Assembly: GCF_000002995.4 (NCBI RefSeq)
Contig: NW_025062479.1
Coordinates: forward strand, 24,797,221-24,861,220
Length of the DNA stretch: 64,000 bases
Direction of reading: 5' to 3'
Origin: Brugia malayi
Lineage: Eukaryota; Nematoda; Chromadorea; Rhabditida; Onchocercidae
Shown here: positions 38,268-51,277 of the stretch, in pieces
Layout of the letters: every line of letters starts with the position of its first letter
Numbering within the stretch: position 1 is the first letter of the stretch
Notes under the pieces: generated by a model
What the model saw: the letters and a program-made list of their open reading frames with translations, nothing else
Databases searched by the model: none
What the model was told of the DNA's origin: nothing
Position numbers and translations under genes: made by a program

Positions 38268-41200
38268 TTACATTCGGAAATCTTTCCCATCGCGACCACC
38301 AGCAAATGCCAACTTCACGATATACGGTGCTTTACCAACTGCAATATTCTTCATAGTAACTCAATAAAGTAAAAGTATCTTTTGATAATCAACAGTATGT
38401 TAAAGTACCATTTATTACTTGACAGACAGTTTGAAAGAACGGATTTTGCTAATCAACTTTCATATTTTAGTGACATATAAACTTTTTTACATGTTCCCAA
38501 CTATTGATAGAGCATTAGCAGTAGGTTTACAATGGAAATGTAAACCTTAGCCAATCAGTTTCTCTAAATTTATATGTTGTGAAAACACTAAAGTCATGAA
38601 AACATCAAAAAACCTACCAGGGCTTTCAACTGGTGTATGGTTCGCCAACATGAGCGCTTCCGTTGCGCGTTCCGTGTTAGAAAATTCGCAGATTCCAGCT
38701 GAACTACGTTCCGAACGTTGTGGAAAAATGACCACTTTGTCAGGTGCTACAGCTCCCTTGTCGACAAATAGCTAAAATATCTTAATTTTTCTATCATATG
38801 TCAATCCAAGAATAAAAGGGTTTTTCTATTTTCTATCATATGTCAATCCAAGAATACTATGTACTGTGCATTTTCTAAAAATATTACATTAATCAGACAT
38901 TTCTTCATGATACATACCTACTAAACTAATTATTAAAGTATACATAGCATAAATTTTGCCTGCACTACATTGTTAATAGTTGATAAGTTAACTTTCTCTT
39001 CTCATGGAGAAACAGCGGCAAGTGTTTAATTATAACTTTATATTTAAATCAAAAATGTACCTCTTTAAGCTTCTCTTCTGTCATTGTCACGGGAGCATTG
39101 TACCAATGTAACACATGCGTTGGTTTCACAATTCGATTTCGTGCCGCTAATTCGGGCGTCGTATAACGCTGATTGCGACTATTTGTGTAATCTCTGCATA
39201 TTGTTACATCAATTTTTGTTCAAAAAAATAACTATTCCTGCTAATTACTAATTCTAATTATTAAGTTTACAAAGCAGACAATTTCTCACATTGCCTAGTC
39301 TTATTTTATTCAAATCTTATACGGATGAAAATTTCTTCTCCAATATAAATGTGATCAACATCTTTCGCTTTACCTGTATGAAGGCGTTCCATCCGGCAAT
39401 ATAAACGGATCACGTATTTCGTGCAAAATTTGCTGTTTCGATGGTCTGAGGGCAAGTTTATTGCCAAAAATCATGGTACCATGCAAATTGTCGATTGTTG
39501 TGTAGACTTGACGTACGCTACCTAATTGGGCCATAGCCGTATCAGTTTTCGACTTCATAAATTTTATCTGAAACAATTGCGATTCAAAAATAAGGAACTA
39601 AACGGTAAATGATTCACTGAATGATTCACTGAATCTAACATGATTTTAAAAATTTAATAAACGAAAAATATAAGCTAAAATAAATCACAACAATTCTTTC
39701 TCATAGCTAATAAAATCAGACAATATCACGAATTACCTTATTGCAGTTACCATAAAGACACAACAGATTAAATAATTTGTCGCAGTTAAAATTATCCTGA
39801 TCAATACCATAAATCATCATCACAGGACCATCGCCATTGTAAAAATCACGTTCATCTTCGTAGAGACCAGCACTTCCTGCAATATAAGTGTCACATAATA
39901 CAACAAATCTTTCAAATCCATAGATCAAAGCACTAGAATCAGAAAGCAGAAAAAAAGGTCAAAGTTTGGAATAAAACGGAATTACTTTAATCATAAGAAA
40001 GAGCTATTAAATTCTTAACAGTTCATTAAAGCAGTTACGATTTTCATAATTTTGAGAGGCGCTTGGAATAGAACCATCCTCATTTTCGATCATTTTAATT
40101 ACTAATCATCCCTTACATTGAACTTCCAAATTTTGAATTGCAAAATGTAATTGGTTCGCGTAATAACTTTCCACGATTTTTTTATGCAAATTAAAAAGTA
40201 TATTGTTTAGAACAAAGCGAAATACAACCTCTTCCACGTGCATATCCTCCACGGCCATAACCACCATCACCACGACCAAATCCACCTCGTCCTCCTCCTC
40301 TACTGTAATATCCATCACCACGAGAATAACCATCCCCTCTTCCATATCCTTCGGTTCTTCCATATCCTGCATCGTATTCATCATAGTTGCCACGACCTCT
40401 ACCATAGCTGCCACCATAACGATCCTCATGATAACTATAATCACCAGGTGGACCACCGCGACCTCGTCCACTATATCCTCCTATAAGTAAATATTTTAAA
40501 ATTATTAAAAGAAATTAGTGCTTGATCAAGTCATACATATCCTTCGCATGAATAGTCAATCATAAAAATTTGCATCGTCAATACTTGAACCATTCGTTAC
40601 GCCACAAAGTACCACAACATACCGTAACTTGGAGGTCCACGCGGTCCAGGTGCTGAAAAGATAGAGAGAGAAATTAACAGTATCAAACGAACCATTAAAA
40701 GTAAATCAAACAGCATGTTTTGATGAAATGGAAAAATTGTAATAAAGAAGAAAAAAAAAATTACGTCCTCCACGTGGTCCCGCATCATTCAGTAACGTCT
40801 TCCGAGGTTCCTCCGTGTACTCTGAAATAGCATCCAGAAATGAGTTATAACATACAGAATATACCTTTTTTATATCATGCGCAATCTGAAACGAAAAAAA
40901 ATCATGCATCAACGCCGACCTTTGCAGCCTTGTATGAAATGTAAAGAAAGATGCAGAAGAATTCAGCGACTCAACCATCATTCAGGATCCGAGTATCACT
41001 CGAACAATGCAACATAATGATATCAACGAACCTTATCCAGGTAATACATAAACTTAAGCCTGTAGGCCATCACCACTGCTACATAATTTCTTCCACACCG
41101 CAAGCTCTTTTGCGGTAGAAACCTGCAGAAAAGGGATGCGATCACGTTTAAGGCCAATAATTAAGAAGCACGGTGGTAAGCCCTTATAACAGTTCTCGGA

Positions 41201-43205
41201 GTTTCTTCGTTTTTATATCCCTTTCTTTCTGTGTATGTGCTCTTTGTATGCAATGCATTCCAATACTGTACGCCATTAAGTGTCCATTAGCATGCTACCA
41301 AACTGTTTTAACCTTTCGCTTAATCTCTTCCCTGTTAGTATCATTTATACGATTTACGACGATCAATGACAGTTGCGAATGATTGTTGTACTGCATTAAT
41401 GATAATATGAAGGAATATTTGTTTCTCTCAATTTCCCAATAGGATGCCATTTTTCATATTTGTGGTGCTGAATGCAGCTGCACTTAAGTTGCAATCGGTA
41501 CCTGTTGTTTTTGACTATTTTCTGCACCAACTCAGAAAATATGCCTTCTACGATGAACCTCTTTATGCTGTTGCTGATGATGTTGATGATGCTGATGCTG
41601 CTGATGATAATTGTGGAGTTGAATGGTGGTGATGATGAGGGTACTGATAATAATAATAATAATGATGGTGATAATGATGACGCTGAGAAATGCAACACAT
41701 CAGTAGATTATCTGCGATCTTTTCATGTTGGTACTGTTATATGTGTTGATGGTAATTAAAATTTGTTGTTGCTTTCCCGACCCTCGATCCACTCATAGCG
41801 ACAGTCAGTGTAGTTTGTATGGATGTAATTTTCACACTATACCCTGTAACTTTACAATCACCTGCAACAAGCATATCCTGTGCCAGTCCCACAACCGTTA
41901 ACATTTAAATAAACAACCTGATTGTGGCGCCTTCGTGTAATCCCACTGATCACTGTCATTCCGAGTCACTTTCACATGTTCTGGCTGGAATTAGTAATTA
42001 TGATATCAAATTATATTATGTTTATTAGATTTTAAAATCTTCATATGAAACGCTACAAATATGTTTCCATGCTTTCAGTTAATGGTAATTAGACAATATA
42101 TATCATCAACTATGGAAATCCTTAGAACTAAAAGAGAAGCTACTATTTTCTTAAATAAGATAAGAACTGTTCAGATAATAATTCAGCAACATATAATTTT
42201 AAAATCTCGACAATTTTTAACAAGGACCGTAGAATACATGATTAACCTTAGCAAATTCGACTTTAAGAGTACAGCATCCAGAGTATATATCAGCGCCATT
42301 CATTGCATGCTTCGCCTTTTTCGCTATTTCCGCACTTTCAAATTCAACCAATGCTTGCAACATTGTTCGACGTATCATAGCAATACGTCTCACAAAACCA
42401 TGCAGTTCACATATCTATAACTTTCAGTTGGACTGAATTTTTTCGATTAAGTTTACTGTTTATACCTAATAAAACTAGACGAAACACAGCTCAACATTAC
42501 TCACACAAAGATATTCAAAGTGTCATCAAATTCTGATTCACCGATGATTTGAGTGAGTCATTTTTGTCGTAACATATAAAAGCAATGTGGAATGGCTTCA
42601 ACAACGAGATATATTAAAATAGTAAGAGAATATAAAGGATACCTGATGAATGACATCAACGTTAATAGGATACTGAGCATTGTAAATGGTCAATATAAGC
42701 ACATGATTCGGTGTCTCCGATTCAAGTCCCAGTCGTTGAATCATTTTAGATGTAGAATAATTGAATAAAGCCGCTTGCCCGGCAACATAAATTTGATTCG
42801 TCTGTGCATAAACGACACATGAACGTGCACCTTCAACTTCCTAAACATATTGTCACCTCATTTAGATATTCATGCCATGAATACAGTTCATTAATACGAT
42901 TCAATTTTTTTCTCTAGTAACAGCGACATTAATATTATTCCTAAAATTATATTTGAAAATAAGATACCAACCTCAAATTCCACTAATGCCATTCGTTTTC
43001 CTGGCATGCAAGTAGCATATGATATAGGACCAAAATGCGATAATGCTTCCAATAAATCAGCTTCAGTAGCTTTCGGACTTAAATTCCGGACATGAACAAC
43101 TATTGATGGATCTGGATTAGTCGGGTCAACATTATCATCACGTCTGAAACGTTTTGATGGTGGTATTTGTGATCCACCTTCCTCTTCTTTCGCTTCTGTA
43201 TCCAT
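38268..43205 (-). CDS. hrpl-1: hnRNP-L-like RNA-binding protein with four RRMs and an RGG region, 12 exons
   Basis: A nuclear pre-mRNA-binding protein of the PTB/hnRNP-L family, which controls splicing by binding CA-rich or pyrimidine-rich RNA. Exons in transcript order: 42972-43205, 42643-42840, 42247-42414, 41918-41984, 40765-40821, 40623-40652, 40229-40480, 39737-39876, 39374-39567, 39061-39193, 38618-38771, 38268-38338; 565 aa (human HNRNPL 589). RRM1, about 37-110: VVHVRNLSPKATEADLLEAL, GKRMALVEFE. RRM2, about 127-200: ILTIYNAQYPINVDVI, GADIYSGCCTLKVEFAK. Residues 240-335 are glycine-rich with many RG and YGR units. RRM3, about 350-425: MIYGIDQDNFNCDKLFNLLC. RRM4, about 470-560: HVLHWYNAPVTMTEEKLKEL. 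The start follows directly on TTTTACAG. The symbol follows the C. elegans naming for this family and is less certain than the family. Confidence 0.94.
40822..41917 (-). other. hnRNP-L intron 4 with a candidate poison exon
   Basis: This 1.1 kb intron is less A/T-rich than the others. On the minus strand CCCTTTTCTGCAG opens at 41122 into codons GFYRKRACGVEEIM followed by TAG when joined to exon 4 in phase. A GATAAGGTTCG donor lies near 41033-41034, which would give a cassette of about 88 bases. The region 41575-41690 is a GAT/AAT-rich microsatellite. No conserved protein is encoded. Confidence 0.35.
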
Positions 43206-43207
43206 CT
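43206..43207 (-). promoter_or_regulatory. Probable trans-splice acceptor at the hnRNP-L start codon
   Basis: On the minus strand TTTTACAG is followed immediately by ATGGATAC. A spliced leader joined here would leave no native 5' UTR, common for downstream genes of nematode operons. The NEMF stop lies 595 bases upstream on the same strand. Confidence 0.6.
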
Positions 43208-43800
43208 GTAAAACCAAATGTCATACCAGTCTATTACCTTATTTCTAGTATGATTTTACTCATGCTTTTTTTTTTTCCGATAAACTAGATATTTTATGAG
43301 TAGCAAATATGAAGTACAAATATGAATTCATTATTTCTTATTTCTAGCATCGTATAAACAATTGTACATCTTATAATCAATGTTTTAAAAGATGACAATC
43401 CTATCTAGCTAACATTTCGAGTAAAACTGCAAAAATGAACATCCCATCCGTCCATGCATTCATTTAGATAACTCAACTACGTCCAACCACATATTACCAT
43501 GAACCTTTTTTCAGTTTTCGCCATTTTCCGGTAAATTTCTTCCGGTAGGCAGGATAGGTAGTGCAGAAGTGAAAAATGTGAGATGCAACATATAGCAAAA
43601 TCAAAGATATAACAAAATCTGAATGTAATTAACTGTAAACTGTACAACGATAAGGATATATAGTTGCAAATTTATCGTGCATGTATGAAGGAATCATAAA
43701 ATGATAACATCAAATAAACATAAACACTGCTGATATCACTAACATACAATTCTTCCTATATCAGAATACAAAATTACACGTGTGTCCCATCATATGCGTC
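43208..43800. other. Gap between NEMF and hnRNP-L
   Basis: 595 bases separate the two minus-strand genes. No coding segment or strong promoter feature is seen; it presumably holds the NEMF 3' UTR and, if the genes form an operon, the intercistronic region. A minus-strand frame MVLQ joins the start codon across the acceptor but has no support. Confidence 0.4.
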
Positions 43801-46800
43801 CTATTTTTTGTTCAGTTGTGGAGCTGAAACTCTAACTTTTCCAGGAATATTTCGTGAAATTTGATCATCAGTTGCTAGCACCTTTAGTAAACTTAATTCT
43901 TGCGCATTTGCTGATTTATCACGCTGAAAATGAGAAATAAATAGTGAATTATTTAACAGATAACAGCAAATGTCACCTATCACGAAGATTTGAATGAAAG
44001 AAAGAATGTGTTTATTTTACAAAAAGAAGAAAATAGCCATTATAATTACGTAGTTATGAAACTGTAATCATTATCATTTTCAAACTTAAATATGATATCT
44101 GATGAAATATAGGAATGAGTTCACATTTATATCTCATCATATATGAGTCTTATTTCCGGTTCACTCATGAAGTTGAAGATTTAACCTTGCTAGACATATT
44201 TCTCAAATTTCAATTTCAACTCTTAGCAATAGTTTTGGTAAACGAAATATTCAAAATGTGGAGCAGACAATAGAAAATAATAGTTAGAAATATTACCTGA
44301 AACAATGCTATTGCACTCTTAGCCGCTTTTCCTCGTTTTCCAGTTCCTGGAGTCAATTTCACTTTATATTTAAAATTCTGCATCGTTTGATACGGTGCCA
44401 CAACCACCAAAGCAAACAAAAGAACGTCCTCATCTAACGGTCGCCATGTCAACGAATTCAACATTTTCGTTTCTTCGGCATCCATTACTGCCATATCTGC
44501 CATATCTGTTTCCAATAGTTGCTCATCTTCCTCCTGAAAATGAAACGGATAATTTTCTAATAGGTATATACCTTCAAGTGTAAATTAAATTTAAACAATT
44601 TCAAACTTTTGAATCAATTCGGAATGCTTTGAAATTCCTAGTTACAACGCTTATCTCATAGCTTAAACTGGATAACCTCGTCCTCTATATTGACAAATTT
44701 TCATCCCTATACTGCTGCATAAATAGTTTGGAAATTGCTAGTTATCATATGAGAGAAATTTAAAAATATAACAGAAACCTATAATTGCATTGAATCTGAG
44801 TTAAGGCCTTACTTCTTTAGCTATTGTTGAAGGTTCAGCTTTCTCCTCAACCACTGATGCATTTCTCACACATTCAAATTGACTCGTCAAACTGACTTTA
44901 CCATCTTTAGCATTTTTCTTTTTCGCTTCCTCCAAAGCCTTTTCATTGATGTTTTTTTCTACAAAAATCCATTATTCAAGAATTTGCATAATATAACAGG
45001 AGCATCATCATATAATCACATATACGTCGCGGATTTCCCGAGTTCTTACATTTAATGCTTATACATATCGTTGCATAGTAAATAAAATAAAAAATGAACC
45101 ACAAAAATAAACCTTCCATTAAGAGATTTTGAAAAATATTAGTATTTATAGACAGCATTAATATATTAACTAATTGACCCTAATTAAAATATCGTTAACG
45201 TTACTTCTGATCTAACCCAAATTTAAGCTCATGTATAACAAGATAAATAAGGCTAATGATAATCAAGTTACAGATTTTGAGAATAGAAAAAAGAATTTTC
45301 TCGGTGTAACAAATGTGACAAACTTTCTAAATCTCTTGTATCCTTTGGTTTTGATGCCAGTAACATCAACCTTAATTGACGCTCTTCCTCATCCTGATCG
45401 CCATATTTCTTTTTGATTTTCTCTGCTTTATGCTTCTGCCGTCGAGTCATAGGTCGTACTTTGCCACTTTGTTTCAATTCATCTATTTTTTGCTCTTTGT
45501 TATTGTCTCGAATATCATTAGCCGTATTGATAGCAGATTTCCTTTGTACTGAAGGACCTACTTGAATAATGGTATAACTGTTATCTTCATCTGCGCTTCT
45601 TCCTTTTCCAATAATACCTTGCAGGTTAACCTAAATATCATTATTACTAATAATTCCTTTTATACAACTAATTAACAGTATACAATATTTAACTTACTGA
45701 AAAATCAATAATAAAATTGAGCTTTAGAATAACTTTAGTTAGTGGTAATCTTAAAATTTATAACCGTTTAATGAATTAATAATTATTTATTTCATGAGGA
45801 TAATGGGACCATTTTACAAAGTTCGAATTGATGTAAAACATTATGCAGATTTTGAAATTCGTGTCTCAAGAAAAATTGCTCTTTTTTCTTTTATATCTAT
45901 GCTCATCTTTTAAAGCGTTAATACTGATGCAAGACTCTATCTTTGCCTTTTTCAGCACATTACAAAGCAAACAAAAAATAAAAATAAAAAAAATCAAAGC
46001 AAATTATGCAACATTTTAATAGCAAATTTTTACCTGAACATCAGGAAAATCATCAATTTGCGCATCTGAAGAATTCTTTTCTTCTTCACTTCCACTTTCA
46101 CTTAAAGAAATGCCATTATCATCACCATCATCTTGGTGCATAGCATTATCCTCTGCTGTAACCATAGGAGCAACTTTCCTTTCTTCTCTATGTCTTTCCA
46201 GTGATTCCTCATCTAGTTGAAACATTACACCAAATCCCATTTGCAATTGACATGTTGGTAGATAATTCTTTTTACCACGTATCATAAAACTACCTGGTGT
46301 TAGATATTCACCTGTTGGAGCTGTCCTCGAAACCTACAATCCTACTTGAATTACAATTAAAAATTTCTAATCTTGAAATTTATTTCATTTCATTTTTTTT
46401 TTTTTTTTTTTTGCCACATTTTTTAGCTTCCTAAAGCATCTCCTATGAAGATGATGCATTTTTGTATTTAAAACATATAAGCAAATGAGTATCATAATGT
46501 TATATTTATAATCATCTTATCATATAATATTAAATCCATATTCTTATCTCTTTCTAATTTTATCACTAATAAATATGTTCCTAATATCTTCAACATAAAA
46601 CACTTTAAATACTAATATCCAATAAACAACCTGATGTTGATGAACCCACCACGCTGAGCTTGTTATTTTCGCTTCCCATGCAGAGGAATATGAAATAGCC
46701 ATGGTAGCAGCTTCATTCAAAGTTCGTGGTGGTACATCACCACCACCTAATTTGTTACGTATAATAATAGATGATGCACCACGTACATCTGCATGCATAT

Positions 46801-49800
46801 AAATATCACCTGGTCGAAGATATCTACAATATTCAAAAATTGATTCTGCTTCATATTGCAAAAAAAAAAAAAGATAAAGCAGCAATTGAATTTAAAATTT
46901 TCACCTCTTCACAAGCAATTCATTCTGCTGTGCATCACGACCGCCAATTACCAAATAATTTTCGGAGCTGACAAACCAGAAAAATTTCTCAAACCACATC
47001 ACATGTCTTTTTTTCATAACTTCAGCTTTTGTATGAACCTTAATACTTCGAAAATAAAGAAGATAGAATGATACAATAAAAAAAAAAAAAAAAAAAAAAG
47101 AAATGAAATGAAATGAACAAACTTTTTTAATAAACCAATAATTTTTCACTTCTGCTAAATTATTCAGTAATGTTAGTTTCTTGCCATGGTTTAAATTAAC
47201 AATAAATACTACCACTTTCAGCGTTTCCTTCATCTTCATTTTGGTTGATTTCAATGCTTTTGATGAAGCACAAATTGTTTTCTGTTCTTTTTGCTGTGCA
47301 GCTTTTTTTTCCGTATGAAGTTTTCTAGCGTTTTGATAAGACGACAAAGCAATATCAATAGTAACCTAAAATAAAGAAATTATGCTGTATAGAATACATG
47401 GTCATCTTTGTTTTCATTTAATCTGAGTAATATCAAATTATGTAGATTAAAAATCCATAAAGATTTCTCCCATAAGGATAGAAAGAAATCAAATCTCATA
47501 ATAATCAGAAAACAACGACCAACTGAGTAATATCAAATTATGTAGATTAAAAATCAATAAAGATTTCTCCCATAAGGATAGAGAGAAATCAAATCTCATA
47601 ATAATCAGAAAACAACTACCAACACAGATTCAAAATTTTCATTACAGTCTCTGCATAACAGTTACCTTTTTAGGATCAATTTCTGGACGATACGGATCTC
47701 CGAGCAGTAATGTCATTTGATTTGAATTTAAATTTAAACCAACGATAGAAGCAGCGATTGGACTTCCAGCTTCACAGGCTTGCACTCGCATTTCTTCAAT
47801 AGCTTCCCAACTAAGCTGAAATGAAAAAATTTTGTTAGTTCTTGAGAATTTTAAAAATGTTTGGAAATGATTCTCTAGTTAACAGAATAATATTTACTTG
47901 ATTAGCAATAGCTGATCGAATAACCAACAGAGCTTTATCTACCAAATCAGTATTTAACTCAATTAATTCAGCCATCTCTTCTCTTTCCATTTGCGCTATT
48001 TTTAAAGCTTCTATTCGATCCTGCATTAACAACAATAATTTATTCGTTAATAAAATTCCATAAAAAAAAAAAAAAAAAATGCTTTTTATGAACGTATTCT
48101 TTTCCAGAAATAGAATGCAGGAAAAGAAGAACTTAATTATACCTGTTGATCCTTTATGACATTATTTAGTTTCTTCATTGCTTCCTTTTCTACATTAAGT
48201 GCTTTTATATCAGCTTTTTGTAATTCTAGTTTTGAAAAGAATTCATCGACACATGCCGAGAATGAATCAAAATGTTTTGTTTGCATACCATTAAATTGCG
48301 AAAACATGAATGGATGAAATTCCTAGAAAAAAAAAATATATATATATATATCATATAATTACTACAAATGCAAGTATTAAATGATTAAAATTTAACAGGA
48401 CAAAATCATCAGTTAAGGTTAAACAAACCTGATATGTTTCAACAATAACGCCATCCATCCTCGTATCTTCTTTATATATTAGAAATCCTTGCGCTGCACT
48501 ATATCTAATAGCATTGAAAATTTGATGAGCTAATTGAAGAGCTTCGAGTAATTTTGCTACACCATTCTCATCCATATCGATATTTACACCAATCTTAAAT
48601 TTCATTGGTATGATTGGTTGTAAACTATATCATTGGTGGCAAACTATATCACAAAATAAACTAGTTATGGTTACTGGTGATTATAACCAAACTGTAAACA
48701 TATTAAATTACAATAGAGAAAATTAACCAAATAGAAAATGATCAATTCTAAGAAAAAAAAAATAAAATACCATGAAGAAATACTTAATTAAATGATTAAA
48801 ATTTAACTTAATTAAATAATTAAACTAAATTCGAGAATTTTAAATTTATATCAAAATGCAAATGCAGTATAGCAATTCCAAATAAAGCACAAATATTACA
48901 CAAATAAGATATTTTACAAATTTTTTTTTTTAAATCTTACAAAATAACCTATCCAAAATATATCCCCTTTAACAATAACAAAACCATGTCAAACCTGAGC
49001 ATTTTGACAAACACCAATAGTTCTCAATGAATGTTCAATTAAAGTAGGACCATATTGAGTAAGAGGAGCAAGGAATCGTTTCACTGATTCACCCTTTTTA
49101 GCTTTTTTGAATCCTTCTATCAGCTCATATTTTGTTGGGCAATTGACATCTTGTCGTGCAGCTTCAACTGGATATCTAAATGTGTTTTCTTTCTTCTTTT
49201 TTCTTTTTAAAAAATCAACCTGGTAAAAAATAAAAATTAAAGATGATAAAGTGAAAATAGTAACCGTTCTTGCACCGAAAAACGCATATCCGTTTCCTTA
49301 TCAGTTCTCGGTCGTAATACGTTAAGTATTGTGTAATTGTTATTCGTTAAAATCACATTACCTCTGTCATATAATTCAACAATCTAAAAAAAAAAAAAAA
49401 TTTCATTTTGACATTAAAAAGTAAAATCACTAAATGTTCAGGTAAAAAAAAAAAAAGAAATCAATCTTTTTACTGCTAATTAACACTTTTTTTTTCTTTT
49501 GAAAAAAAAAAAAAATCATTAACATCTTTGTTTGAATTCATGAAGAAAATAAAATAAAATCAAACATTCTTTTGAAGCAAATATCAAAATTATCATTTTC
49601 GACTGCGATATTAATCATCTCTAAATTATCTAAATTTTCCTAATAAACATACCACATGACATGCATGTTCATCAAAACCAAACTGCATATCAATAATTCG
49701 ATCAACACCAAGTTGTGTAATACTTTCCAGTCGTTTATGTTTGATATGCTTCCGAAGTTTCATTGTAAAAGATGACGGAAATTGAGCTTTAGGCCAATCA

Positions 49801-50088
49801 AATGTAGTTTTATGAATTCGACATCCTGATTCTAACATAATGAAACATTTCTCATCTGGCCTATAAAATTGATATATGTATATATTTTTTTTTTTTTCAA
49901 TTTTTACTACAATATTGAAAGCTACTACAATAATTAATTAATTTAGTTGCTTGAAAATCATACTTCTGAATTCGTATAAGATATGTTTTAGAATCCATAT
50001 CATAAACATTGCTGACACGTTGACCAGTTAGCTCTTTCAAGTCATGAATTACAGCAAATACATCCAATGTTGAGAAACGATTTTTCAT
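43801..50088 (-). CDS. NEMF/Rqc2, ribosome-associated quality control factor, 17 exons
   Basis: NEMF binds stalled 60S ribosome-peptidyl-tRNA complexes, stabilises Ltn1/Listerin and directs C-terminal tailing. Exons in transcript order: 49964-50088, 49653-49860, 49265-49383, 48995-49175, 48429-48593, 48143-48322, 47898-48020, 47666-47815, 47213-47365, 46905-47038, 46631-46823, 46034-46333, 45272-45630, 45026-45044, 44813-44959, 44297-44533, 43801-43923; 971 aa (human 1,076). NFACT-N opens [20 protein letters not shown] and has LGVDRIID with the Asp-Arg pair at 95-96 needed for tailing in Rqc2/NEMF. A coiled coil lies at about 270-370. NFACT-R, about 480-600: [45 protein letters not shown]. 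Acidic and lysine-rich linker follows, then NFACT-C ([55 protein letters not shown]). The ATG follows an acceptor by one base. Confidence 0.96.
44137..44250 (-). pseudogene. Decayed copy of the NEMF last exon
   Basis: The intron before the last NEMF exon contains a diverged copy of that exon and its 3' flank, about 350 bases upstream in transcript direction. The plus strand reads ATATATGAGTCTTATTTCCG where the real exon region reads ATATGCGTCCTATTTTTTG. The match continues through TTCTCAAATTT/TTCGTGAAATTT and GTAAACGAAATATTC/GTAAACTTAATTCTTGC. Frameshifts and stops make it non-coding. Confidence 0.7.
45026..45044 (-). other. 19-base microexon of NEMF
   Basis: Exon 13 must end in phase 2 (AATCT then GTAACT), while the following conserved-frame exon (44813-44959) must start in phase 0. 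The only segment found that bridges them is AACTCGGGAAATCCGCGAC, flanked by TGTAAG and GTATAT. It adds codons TREIRD, is G+C rich against its surroundings and brings the whole model to an exact multiple of three. No RNA evidence. Confidence 0.6.
47366..47665 (-). repeat. 100-base tandem duplication in NEMF intron 8
   Basis: A segment beginning GAGTAATATCAAATTATGTA occurs at about 47425 and 47525 with three or four differences. It lies wholly within the intron and does not include an exon edge. Confidence 0.9.
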
Positions 50089-50089
50089 G

Positions 50090-50091
50090 CT
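50090..50091 (-). promoter_or_regulatory. Probable trans-splice acceptor at the NEMF start codon
   Basis: On the minus strand AATTTGAATTTAG is followed by C and the ATG of NEMF, leaving a single base of native leader. No upstream exon was found. Confidence 0.5.
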
Positions 50092-51277
50092 AAATTCAAA
50101 TTTCGCATCTATTTTGATTAAATTAAACTAATGCATATCGCACCTAATTAGCATTTTTTATATTTGCATATGATGCGCATGTCCATAATAAACAATTTCT
50201 ATATTTAAAATTATCGATTTTATTTCCCCTACTATTAAATTGTTTTTTTTGTTTTTTTTTTTAAAGCTCATCTGCTGTTAAAATTCTTACCCTTTTTTAA
50301 CCACATGTATAAACATGAAAATAGCTATGAGAAGTATAAAATATTTTTTTAGAGAATATCACATATTTTTCTTTTTTTTAAATAGCTAAAGGATGGCGCA
50401 AAACACTTGAAGCAAGCAAGAAGTATGCATGCAATTACAATACTTTAATGCAAATTTGAACGAAATAACGGAACAATGTAAAACACAACTTTTGTGAGTG
50501 ACAATACCACTAATCATTTCTCAAAGATAAAATGTCAAAGATAAGATCCATGACAATCTTCGAGAGTTAAGCAAATAATCGTATGCACTCACACATGCAT
50601 TTAAAAAAAAAAAAAGAAAAAAAAAAACCACTATTAAGGAGGAAAGCCGTATTAATAAATTGTTGAAATGTTTAATGTTATAAAAAAGAACTTGAAACAC
50701 AAGCGAAAAAAAAAAAAAAAAATGAAATAATAATATAATCTCTACAGAAGAACGCAAAAATAAGAAAAAAGTAAACAAAAATAAGCTATTAGATAACAGC
50801 AATTCAAAGCGACAAAAATTAAGGGAAGAATTGATCTTTCGATGATATGCGTGCATAAAATACATGTCACTATATTTCTTACAGAAATATTATAAAATAT
50901 AGGGAAGAACGAAAACAGTGGAAAGATCGATACTTACAAGATCATAATTTACATATTCATCTCCGTCAACATCATTATCAACTAATATACAATACATAAT
51001 ACTACACAATTATTTGTTTAATATAAAAAACCCGAGATGACATGTGAAATTGGAGCAATAATTCAGAGACTCGCATTGTTCACAAAATGAATTTTTTTTT
51101 TTTTTTTTCCTCATAGAAAAAAATAAATTAACAATGGTGAAATGAAAAGATGAAATGTGAGATAAGGAAAAAACTTCCTTGCCTTAGCTATAATTCATCC
51201 TCTCTGCTACTATCGACAGTATTTTTTCCCTATATTTGTCATAATTAAAAACGCTGATAGCTTCTGTCATATCAGCT
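50092..51277. other. Gap between DIS3L2 and NEMF
   Basis: About 1.2 kb with no convincing gene. Poly-A runs at about 50600-50630 and 50705-50722 create phenylalanine/leucine-rich antisense frames that are not called. It holds the DIS3L2 3' UTR and either a NEMF promoter or an intercistronic spacer. Confidence 0.4.

Noticed and set aside
38743..38826. Repeated TTTTCTATCATATGTCAATC phrase in the hnRNP-L intron as another exon-edge duplication
   Set aside because: The two copies lie wholly within the intron beyond the exon 11 edge, so it is an ordinary short duplication.
40106..40471. 121-codon Met/Val/Glu-rich minus-strand frame
   Set aside because: It is an alternative frame of the hnRNP-L RGG exon; the RGG frame joins both neighbouring exons in phase.
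42061..42420. 119-codon plus-strand frame
   Set aside because: It is antisense to hnRNP-L exon 3, whose RRM2 sequence is clearly conserved.
49928..49963. Read-through of NEMF exon 1 giving KYDFQATKL, similar to KPDFKATLL in vertebrates
   Set aside because: The spliced version gives [13 protein letters not shown], which has exactly the family spacing to the LESG block; the read-through would add about ten residues and needs weaker splice sites.
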